From: Mesomycoplasma ovipneumoniae ATCC 29419
GTDB lineage: Bacteria; Bacillota_I; Bacilli_A; Mycoplasmatales; Metamycoplasmataceae
Length of the DNA: 64,000 nt
Direction of reading: 5' to 3'
Assembly: GCF_028885435.1 (NCBI RefSeq)
Contig: NZ_CP118522.1
Coordinates: 434,001 to 498,000, forward strand
In this document: positions 20,810 to 29,331 of the stretch, one piece after another
Layout of the letters: the number at the start of each line of letters is the position of its first letter
Numbering within the stretch: position 1 is the first letter of the stretch
Made by a program: the position numbers and the translations under genes
The notes under the pieces: generated by a model
Databases searched by the model: none
What the model saw: only the letters and a program-made list of their open reading frames with translations
What the model was told of the DNA's origin: nothing

Positions 20810-21953
20810 AGAATTTAACCAAAAATATAATCTCAAAGAAAACCAGATAAAACTCCTTAAATTAGCAAGTTTTTCGGAAAAAAACTACCAAGTAACAGGA
20901 AAAATTGTTGAACTCTGAAAAGATACAGTCCAAAAATTTTTTAAATCAAAAATCTCACTTATTTCCACGTTTTTATTTCTTAGTGTGCTAATTATTGCCA
21001 TTTTTACAATAATTTTTAGCCCCTATAGTGTCAATAAGCCAATTTCAAATGCCGATCCTTCGCTTGTCTATGAACAGCTGCCAAGCACTTTAGGGACAAT
21101 AAAAACAACAATTTCAACCGATATTCTCGAAAAAATCCGGGCAATTGAAGTTGAAAAAAATATCACTCTTATTCAAGGTGCGACCAAAGAATTATTTCCA
21201 AACCGTTGAGAAATTAATGTGAATCCTTATCAAGTTATGAGCGCCCTTGAAAATGGCAAAAATTTCATTTCACTAGTTGGAACAGACCAATTTGGCCGTG
21301 ATATTTGACTCAGAACTTGACAAGGAACTCTGAATGCACTTGGAATTTCAGTACTTATTGCTTTAATTCAATTTTTAATCGGAATTGTGCTAGGAACTTA
21401 TCTTGGCTATCACATTGGAAGCTGAATTGACAATATTGTTCTTAGAATTATTGACATTTTTGGTGCAATTCCTTGAATTATTATCTTTATTATTTTTATT
21501 GCAATTTGAGGGCCATATACAATCACAATTATTGTTCTTTTGTCGCTTACAGGCTGGACAATTCCAACTTATCAAGCAAGGTCCTATACTGTTATTGTCA
21601 AAGACGAAGAATATATTTATGCGGCAAAAGTAATTGGAGCTTCAAAATTCAGACAAATTTATTCACACATTTTGCCAAATATTCTCGGAAAATTACTCTC
21701 AACTTTTATTGCAAGTATTTTTTCATCAATTTCAACAATCGCATCACTAGCTTTCCTTGGATTTTTACAAGAAGGACCTGAGTCATCAGCAAATTTAGGA
21801 CTAATTATTAACTCTTCAGTTCCTCTGGCTGACAAAAATCCAATTGCCTTGCTTTTACCTTCAATGGTTTTGGTTGCCTTAGCAGTTACAAGTCGATTTA
21901 TTGCCAACGGAATTCATGATGCCCTTGATCCTCGTGTTGGAGGCAGAAAATAA
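20796..21953 (+). CDS. oppC: Oligopeptide ABC transporter permease OppC
   Basis: 385 residues. The OppC N-terminal segment with one span (FLFLSVLIIAIFTIIF, near residue 60) precedes a long external loop and then the permease domain, beginning FGRDIWLRTWQGT. The EAA loop is YAAKVIGASKFRQIYSHILPN. The C-terminus ends in NGIHDALDPRVGGRK, typical of OppC. GGAGG lies 5 nt upstream of ATG 20796. The stop TAA shares its last base with the oppD ATG. Confidence 0.93.
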
Positions 21954-22993
21954 TGAAAAAAAAACGTATTTTAGACGTAAAAAATCTTCGTGTTAGTTTC
22001 AAAACCGGCAAAAAACAGTATCTTGAAGTGATCAGAGGCATTGATCTTAGTGTTTATTCAGGCCAAATTGTTGCCTTTGTTGGCGAGTCGGGTTCAGGAA
22101 AGTCTGTCTGTTCAAGATCGCTTTTAGGAATCAATAACTTTGCAAAAACTACTGCCACCAAAATGGAAATTGACGGCCTTGATGTTGGAAATTTCAAGAA
22201 AGACTATCAGTGACGGCAAATCCGTGGTCACAAAATTGGCTATATTCCTCAAGACCCTTTAGTTGCCCTAAATCCAACCCGGACAATTGGCAAACAATTG
22301 CTTGATGGTCTCAAAAACGACAAGCGTTTTAAAAATAAACAAGAAAAAATTGACTTTTTAATTAAGCTGCTTGAGTCTTTTGGACTTGAAAATGCAAAAG
22401 ACCGCTTTTATTCTTATCCGCATACCTTATCTGGCGGAATGAAACAGCGGGTAGTGATTGCAATGGTAGTCGCCGCTCAGCCTTCAATTATTATTGCCGA
22501 TGAGCCAACTACGGCACTTGATCCAACGGTCCAGTCTTCTGTTTTGGCACTTTTAGATGAAATTCGCCATCAATATAAAGTTTCAATTATTTTTATTTCC
22601 CATAATATTTCAATAGTTGCTAAATTTTGTGACTATATTTATGTAATGTATGCTGGCCGTGTTGTTGAAAAAGGAACTCGCCAAGATATTTTTACAAACC
22701 CAAAACACCCTTATACCTGAGCGCTAATTTCGGCAATTCCTGAGGGTTCAAAAAAAGAAGAACTCTATACAATTAGCGGGTCTCCGCCCGATTTAAGACA
22801 CCTAACAGCCGGAGATCCTTTTGCTCCAAGAAATGAATATGCTTTGCAACTTGATTTTGAAAAAGAGCCCCCACTTATTAAAATTTCTGAAAGCCACTAT
22901 GCCGCCACTTGACTTTTACATCCGTCTGCGCCAAAAGTTGAACTAAATCCTGAATTAAAAATGAGAATAAAATTATTTAAAGAAGTATTATAA
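21953..22993 (+). CDS. oppD: Oligopeptide ABC transporter ATPase OppD
   Basis: 346-residue ATPase. Walker A GESGSGKS lies near residue 45, the Q-loop IGYIPQDPL near 100, the signature LSGGMKQR near 162, Walker B IIIADEPTTALD near 185, and the H-loop FISHN near 220. The C-terminal oligopeptide-type extension includes NPKHPYTWALISAIPEG and SPPDLRHLTAGDPFAPR. The usual Cys cluster of that extension is not seen. Start and stop overlap oppC and oppF by one base each. Confidence 0.93.
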
Positions 22994-25323
22994 TGGAAAT
23001 TGCATTACAGACAAAAAAATTAGAAAAATATTTTATAAACAAATTTGCAACCGTCAAAGCTGTTGATGGAATTAATTTATTGTTAAAAAAAGGCCAGATT
23101 TTAGGCATAATTGGCGAGTCAGGTTCAGGAAAAACCACAATTGGTCGCTGTCTTGTTCGGCTTTATGAAAACTTTGGTGGTCAAGTTCAACTTTTGGGTC
23201 AAATTATTTCCGGTAAAAAACTCTCGCGCAAACAAAACCTGTTTTTACGAAAAAACATGCAAATGATTTTTCAAGATCCTTTTTCTTCACTTAATAAGCA
23301 AAAAAATATTTACTCAATTTTAAAAGAAACACTCGTAATTAACGGCATAATTAAATCCAAAATGAAAGATATTTTTCTTGACTGAAATGATTTAATTTTT
23401 CACTTCAAGCGAACTCTTGAAAAAAAATACCTTGAAATTGAGCTTTTAATGCTCCAAGGCCAAAATCACGAAATGGAGCAATTTTTTGCCTACTGACAAG
23501 AGCAAATCAAACTAATTGAAAATGAACTTGAAAAATTTAGTCCAGAAAGTGGCAATCAAAATTTAAATAACGAATTTTTTGGCCAATATTTGCTTTATTT
23601 TGAACGCAAACAAAAACTTTTGGCAAGCATTTATAACTTAGCTTACGAAAATGTGGCCAAATTACACGATTATTTTTACGAAATTCAAAAAATTTACCGT
23701 AAAAAAGAGCAGGCAAAAGTCGAGGCTGAATATCGCCAAGCACTAAAAGATGTCGAAGACCTAAGATCACTAATTAAGTCTCAAAAATCATTTTTCAAAA
23801 AAACACTCAATGAATCAGGGATTAATTTAAAAAAAGAGGCTAGTCAAGAACTATTTAAATTCACAAATCAAAATAATTTAGTCTCATCTTATATTGCCGA
23901 ATTTTTCTATGAGTACAAAATTGCAAATAATAACGCCCTAACTTCAAGGGATTTGGAAAAATATTCCTTTTTTAAAAAACAGGCAATAATTAACCGTCAA
24001 ATTAGCAAGTTTTTAGCTCATCACGCCCGAAAAATCTGAGAAAAAAATTTATTTTCCTTTTTGGAAATCAGCCAAATTGAGCAAATCATTGAAATTTTGA
24101 ATAATTTCAAAAAAACGATGTCAGAAACTTATAAAAACGTAATTTTTGACAAAACTAATGCCAAAAATTACATGAGCACAAAAGATTTTCGTGCTAAAAT
24201 TTCTGAACATCTTTTGAAACTTGAATTAAATAGCTTCCTTGAAAGTGCAAAGAAAAACAAGCAAATTTTTGCTCAAAAAGTCAACTTTAGAACAAAATAT
24301 CTCCAATTTAAAAATATTTATACTGTTAATAAAGAAAGAGGAAATTTTAGCACTGAAAATATTGAAAAACTTGCAAAATTAGAAGAAATTTTGGCCAAAA
24401 AACAAGTCGAATATGATACAATTAAGAACGAATTTATTCAAAATTACAACAACTGACTTAGCGAGCAAACCAAAGAAATAAACTTTCAAAAACAGGCTCA
24501 AACTGATTTTTTTAGCAAAATTTCACTCTTAGAGAAAAAAGTTCTTGCAATTCACCAAAAATTTATTGCAAAAATTAAATCTACTGGGGAATTTAGCGAC
24601 CAAATTAGAAACATTGACAACCGTTTTAATGAAAAAATCGCCATAATCAAGACGCTTAATGTTGAGAAAATCAACATTAGGAATGTTTATAAAAACATTC
24701 AACTTTTTTATGGAATCAAAAAAGCGCCTACATTTTTCTTACTAAAGCGTTCAATTAAGAAATTTATTCTGAGCGAACTAATTTATGAAGCACTTGAAAA
24801 TGTTGGGCTTTTACGCTCATTTGCCTACCGTTATCCGCACGAGTTTTCGGGCGGTCAGCGTCAGAGGATTGCAATTGCTCGGGCTTTAATTGTTGAGCCA
24901 AAAGTTATAATTGCTGACGAGCCAATTGCTTCACTTGACATTTCAATTCAGGCACAAATTATTAACTTGTTAAAAAAATTAGTTAAAGAAAAAAATCTTT
25001 CCTTAATTTTTATCGCCCACGATCTTTCTGTTGTTGAATATCTTGCTGATGAAGTTTTAATTATGCATGCTGGCAAAATTGTCGAAAAAGGTAAAACTGA
25101 CGAAATTTTCCAAAATCCAACTCATCCTTATACAATTAATTTATTAAATTCAATCCCGAAAATTTCAAACGCGCACATTCCGTTTAGTCCAATTTTATTT
25201 AATAATGTTTATCTTGAAGAACAAAAATTCCCTAATGTTATTGAAGAATTAAAACTTACCCAAAACCATTTTGTCTATGGTACAAAAAAACAACTTGATA
25301 GCTGAACTTTGAAAAAAAGTTAA
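22993..25323 (+). CDS. oppF: Oligopeptide ABC transporter ATPase OppF with large coiled-coil insertion
   Basis: 776 residues against about 310-330 for bacterial OppF. Walker A GESGSGKTT is at 41-49 and the Q-loop MIFQDPFSSL near 93. The signature FSGGQRQR comes only at about 618-625, then IIADEPIASLD and FIAHDLSVVEY. The roughly 465 extra residues sit between Q-loop and signature, in the helical subdomain. They are Lys/Glu/Asn-rich, helical and without TM spans or motifs I recognise (for example ELEKFSPESGNQNLNNEFF, KKEQAKVEAEYRQALKDVED). Large OppF proteins with inserts are known in mycoplasmas. The ATPase core appears complete. Confidence 0.9.
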
Positions 25324-25375
25324 AACTAACCAAAAATAAGTGATTTTTAGTCTAAAAATTTAAAATCTAGACTTT
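25320..25375 (+). repeat. Direct repeat flanking dispersed-element copy 4, left arm
   Basis: About 56 bp just after the oppF stop recurs at 25984-26040 with few differences; the best block is TTTTTAGTCTAAAAATTTAA, identical in both. The repeats bracket copy 4. Confidence 0.75.
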
Positions 25376-25530
25376 GGCAATATTATCTTTGATCCTTTAG
25401 GCCTTAAAAAAGCCCAGAGCGTCGATTTGCTAGCAGTGCTTTTGGAGAAATCTTCAAAGAATTCAACATTTACAAAAAAGCAACCTTAAATAAACCTTAA
25501 TAAATAGATTAATTAAACAAATATAAAATA
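25376..25530. other. Non-coding stretch between direct repeat and element copy 4
   Basis: No gene seen. It contains a weak match to the element's terminal repeat near 25425-25440 (GATTTGCTAGCAGTGC) that may be a decayed end of copy 4. The gap 25324-26202 as a whole holds two direct repeats, a terminator, copy 4 and the pdh promoter. Confidence 0.3.
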
Positions 25531-25560
25531 CCCCTTTGAGTTTCAGCGGAGGGGATTTTT
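25531..25560 (+). terminator. Probable terminator downstream of opp
   Basis: CCCCTTT and GGAGGGG pair (7 bp with G-U pairs) around a 10-nt loop, followed by ATTTTTATT. It is one of the few GC-rich stems in the window. Confidence 0.6.
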
Positions 25561-25561
25561 A

Positions 25562-25983
25562 TTATTTTAAAACTAACCTTTTGAAAAAAAAAAAAAAAAA
25601 ATGTTTGGTCTAAGAAAAAATTATGTTATAATAAACAACACTAAGAATGAATTAATAAATTGATATTGAATTAAGGAGGATTTGATTATGTTTTTTGTCT
25701 GAAAAAATTAAATATTGCGAATTATCCATTATATTTATAAATATGATGGAATGCCTTAAATTTACCGTTTAGAAATCTACAAATTTAGGGCTTTTGGTTA
25801 TTGTTCTTTCAAAACTTCATATGTTTTTTTAGGCTCGCTGCAAATAAAAACGAGTTTTCTATTTGCATTGAGTTTAAATAGTAGTTGTATTTTTCATGAT
25901 TTTGTTATTTTGTCCATAAATTAATTTTTGCCGGGGCCTTTAACTAAAAAAGCAGTTTAAATATTTTATAATTTAGCTTTTTA
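25562..25983 (+). mobile_element. Dispersed element, copy 4 (truncated ends, points into pdhC)
   Basis: The only copy in plus orientation. It has an 18-nt A tract (25584-25601), extended -10 TGTTATAAT (TATAAT at 25627-25632), AAGGAGGA Shine-Dalgarno, a seven-codon ORF MFFVWKN from ATG 25689, hairpin 1 (arms 25753-25763 and 25781-25791, 11 bp), hairpin 2 (25834-25872) and a third stem (AACTAAAAAAGC and its complement, near 25937-25980). Clear terminal inverted repeats are missing at both ends. The transcript would run into pdhC about 220 nt further on. Confidence 0.78.
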
Positions 25984-26040
25984 AGTTAAACTAGCCAAAA
26001 TAAGTAATTTTTAGTCTAAAAATTTAAAATACTAAACTTT
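25984..26040 (+). repeat. Direct repeat flanking dispersed-element copy 4, right arm
   Basis: Partner of 25320-25375; starts where similarity to the other element copies ends. Confidence 0.75.
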
Positions 26041-26106
26041 TTTGTTGATAAAAATCTTTTATGCTGGAAAATTTGAAAAAATTCTTTTTTTTGCCGATTT
26101 TTAATG

Positions 26107-26112
26107 TATAAT
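26107..26112 (+). promoter_or_regulatory. -10 box of the pdhC-pdhD operon
   Basis: TATAAT directly preceded by TG, 91 nt upstream of pdhC. No convincing -35 box is seen. Confidence 0.5.
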
Positions 26113-26202
26113 TAATTGTTGTATTTTTAATTAAGTATCTTTATTTTTTTATCTAGACAACCCGAAAATCTTTATATTTTAAATTATTAGTTTGGAAATT
26201 AT

Positions 26203-27132
26203 ATGTCAAAAATTTTAGCAACCCCAAAAGCAAGAGCGATGGCTAAGCAAGCAAATATCGATCTTGCTGATCTTAAAATTGAAGGACGAAAAATTGAGTC
26301 ATCCGATGTTGAGAATTATCTAAATTCTCTAAAATCTTCGCCTGCTCCTGCAGTCGAAGCTCCAAAAGTTGAGGCTCCTACTCCAAAAACCCAACCAGCC
26401 TCAACAACCACAGTAAGTCCAACATCAAAACTAGATGGAAGACGCGAAAAAATTGCTCCAATCCGTAAAGCGATTGCAAGAGCAATGACAAATTCATGAA
26501 ATTCTGTGGCTTACGTTAATTTAGTAAACCAAATTGATGTAACAGATCTTTGAAAACTTCGTAAATCTGTTTTAGAATCAGTGCAAAAAACAACTGGAAT
26601 AAAACTAACATTTTTAGCTTTTATTGCAAAAGCAATTTTAATTGCACTTAGCGAATACCCAATTATTGCTGCAAAATACGACGAAGCTGCAAATGAAATT
26701 GTCTATCCTGATACTATAAACTTAGGTTTGGCCGTTGATACTGAAGCTGGTCTTATGGTTCCAGTAATAAAAAATGCCCAAACTCTTTCAATCGTTGAAA
26801 TTGCCAGTGAAATTGTTAGACTGGCCAAAGCAGCTCGTGAGCGTAAAATCAAACCAAGTGAAATGCAAGGCGGATCATTCACTATTACTAATTATGGATC
26901 TGTTGGTTCTCTTTACGGTGTTCCAGTAATTAATTATCCAGAACTAGCAATTGCTGGTGTTGGCGCAATTATTGATTCTGCCGAAGTTAAAGACGGACAA
27001 ATTGTTGCGGCCAAAATTATGCATCTAACAGTTGCAGCCGATCACCGTTGAATTGATGGAGCAACAATTGGTCGTTTTGCCGCAAGAGTTAAAGAATTAT
27101 TAGAAAAACCAGAAATTTTAGGAATTTTATAA
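26203..27132 (+). CDS. pdhC: Pyruvate dehydrogenase E2 (dihydrolipoamide acetyltransferase) lacking a lipoyl domain
   Basis: 309 residues. The N-terminus is the peripheral subunit-binding domain (ATPKARAMAKQANIDLADLK), then an Ala/Pro/Thr-rich linker (residues 45-75), then the catalytic acetyltransferase domain. The active-site motif ADHRWIDGA, near residue 287, supplies His and Asp. No lipoyl domain precedes it; the lipoyl domain is on the next gene product, PdhD. This division of labour is known in the hyopneumoniae group. The stop overlaps the pdhD ATG by one base. The E1 genes pdhA/pdhB are not in the window. Cytosolic. Confidence 0.93.
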
Positions 27133-28967
27133 TGTATAAATTTAAATTTGCTGACATTGGAGAAGGGCTCCATGAAGGAGTTGTCGCCCAAATTTACAAA
27201 AAAGAAGGCGACCAAGTAAATGAAGGTGATTCGTTATTCTCAGTTGAAACTGACAAAATTACCGCTGACATACCTTCGCCAAAAACCGGAAAAATTGTTA
27301 AAGTTTTAATGTCTGAAGGTGATACAATTCACGTTGGTCAAGAAATTTATTATATTGATGATGGATCAGGTGATAGCGATGTTCCCGAAGTTAAAACTGA
27401 AGAGAAAAAGGAAGAAGAAGCAAGTGGAGCAAGTGTTGTTGGTGAAGTAAAAGTAAGCAATGATCTTTTAAGTTTTGATTTTGGTCCAAAAAAATCAACA
27501 GCAAAACCAGCAAAAACTCCTGCCCCAAAAGTTGAAAAAGCACCTGAAAAACCTACTTCTTCTGCAAATACTGGCAAAGTTTACCAAGGTAAAATTGACC
27601 AAGAATTTGATGTAATTGTTATCGGTTCAGGACCTGGTGGTTATCTTGCGGCTGCTGAGGCTGGTAAAAATGGTTTATCAACTCTAATTGTTGAAAAAGA
27701 ATATTGAGGCGGTGTTTGTTTAAATGTTGGCTGCATTCCAACAAAAGCAATGTTAAAAACTGCCGAAGTTCTTGATTATGTAACTCACTTTAGTGACTAT
27801 GGTCTTGAAGGAAAAACTGATGTAAAAATTTCCTGAGAGAAAATGCACCAACGAAAAACTGAAGTTGTTAACAAATTAGTTGGCGGAGTTAAGGCAATTG
27901 TAAAATCAGCAAGAGCTACAAGTATTTTTGGTGAAGCCAAATTCCTAGGTGCGCACGAAATTTCAGTTGAAGATAAAGTTTATCGTGGAAAAAATATTAT
28001 TCTTGCAACTGGATCACGTGACCGTAAATTGAATTTACCTGGTTTTGAACAAGGTTACCAATCAGGAAAAATTTTAACTTCAAAAGAAGCAATTAATCTT
28101 GAAGAAAAAATTAGTTCAATTGTAATAATTGGTGGCGGTGTTATTGGTGTTGAATTTGCCCAAATTTTTGTCGCTGCTGGAGTTAAGGTAACAATTTTAC
28201 AAAATCTTCCAAGACTTTTGGCAAACCTTGATGGCGAAATTTCACAAATTATTACAAAAAACTTAACTGACCGTGGTGTTAATGTTGTTCTAAATTCTAA
28301 TATTATTAGCTATGAAAATGATAGTATTGTTTACGAACTTGACGGAAAAAGACAACAAATTAGTGCTGATAAAATTTTAGTAAGCATCGGTCGTGAGCCA
28401 AATTCTGAAGGTCTTAGCGAAGTTGGAGTTGAACTTGATGCTCGCAAAAGTGTTATCGTTGATGATCAATGCAGAACAAATGTTGACGGAGTTTATGCAA
28501 TTGGTGATCTTAGTGCAAAAGCAATGCTAGCCCATGTTGCTTACCGTCACGCCGTTGTTGCAGTAAGTACAATAACTGGAAAAGGCGAAAAATATAACGA
28601 TAAAACCGTTCCAGCTTGCGTTTATACTCATCCCGAAATTGCTTCAGTTGGTCTAACTGAAGAACAAGCAAAAGAGCAAGGTTATGATTTTGTTGTTGGA
28701 AAAGCTAGTTTTGCTCACATTGGTAAAGCAATTGCTGCCGGAGATGCCCACGGATTTGCTAAATTAATTGTCGATAAAAAATATGGCGAAATTCTTGGTG
28801 CTCACTTTATCGGTCCAGTAGCTACTGATATGATTTCAGAAATTGTCGTTTCAATGGATGCTGAGGTAACAATTCATGAACTTGCAGCAGCAATTCACCC
28901 TCACCCTACTTATAGCGAAGTAATTTGAGAAGCAGCCCGTGCTGCACAAGCAAAACTAAAAAGATAA
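27132..28967 (+). CDS. pdhD: Dihydrolipoamide dehydrogenase (E3) with N-terminal lipoyl domain
   Basis: 611 residues. Residues 1-80 form a biotinyl/lipoyl domain with the modifiable Lys in SVETDKITADIPSP. A linker rich in Lys, Pro, Ala and Glu (80-150) leads to the flavoprotein. There the FAD site is VIGSGPGGYLAAAEAG, the redox-active disulfide is GVCLNVGCIPTK, the NAD site is IGGGVIGVEFAQI, the second FAD motif is GVYAIGDL, and the dimer-interface His-Glu motif is AIHPHPTYSE. It reoxidises dihydrolipoamide for pyruvate dehydrogenase. Followed by a terminator at 29005-29038. Confidence 0.96.
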
Positions 28968-29004
28968 AATCAAAAATCAACTCAATTAATTTCTTCAAAA
29001 CATC

Positions 29005-29038
29005 AAAAAAGGAAATTATTTATTTAGTTTCCTTTTTT
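29005..29038 (+). terminator. Terminator of the pdh operon
   Basis: An 11-bp stem (AAAAAAGGAAA / TTTCCTTTTTT) followed by further T residues, 38 nt after the pdhD stop. Confidence 0.8.
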
Positions 29039-29063
29039 TAAATTAATGCAAAAAAATAAAAAT

Positions 29064-29221
29064 TTAAGCCGTCTTGATTTTTGTGCACCTTTTTATTGTT
29101 GATTTTTTGTAAATTTGCCCAAATTCTTGTGCAAAATGCAAAATTTTAATTTTTAACCTTTAGACTGTCAATTTTTGATGTATTTAAATTTGTCTTTAAG
29201 TCTAAATTTGTATTGCTTCAT
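29064..29221 (-). pseudogene. Degenerate copy of the small gene at 50.1-50.3 kb
   Basis: A minus-strand frame starting ATG 29221 (MKQYKFRLKDKFKYIKN) is broken by TAA after 22 codons and by a one-base deletion further on. Stitched together it gives CILHKNLGQIYKK, matching YILQKNLGQIYKK in the open frame at 50110-50298. This looks like a decayed member of a small repeated gene. The rest of the gap to 29331 holds only the T tract and adhesin promoter. Confidence 0.5.
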
Positions 29222-29281
29222 TTTGATAGAATTTTTTTTGAATATTCTGGAATAAATATACTATTTTACAAAATCTCTTTG

Positions 29282-29297
29282 TTTTTTTTTTTTTTTT
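29282..29297 (+). repeat. T16 homopolymer in the promoter of the adhesin operon
   Basis: Sixteen T residues lie 2 nt upstream of a TAGAAT box (29300-29305); a second candidate -10 box TAGAAT lies at 29312-29317. Homopolymers in this position change length by slippage and control surface-protein genes in other mycoplasmas (the vlp genes of M. hyorhinis). Confidence 0.6.
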
Positions 29298-29331
29298 GCT
29301 AGAATTTTTTATAGAATACTTAGGAGGAAGT

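Noticed and set aside
25376..25450. Terminal inverted repeat for element copy 4 near 25425-25440
   Set aside because: Only a partial match; not enough to define the end, so copy 4 boundaries are set by similarity to the other copies instead.
27350..27577. Minus-strand open frame within pdhD
   Set aside because: It lies opposite the low-complexity linker of PdhD and has no start context.
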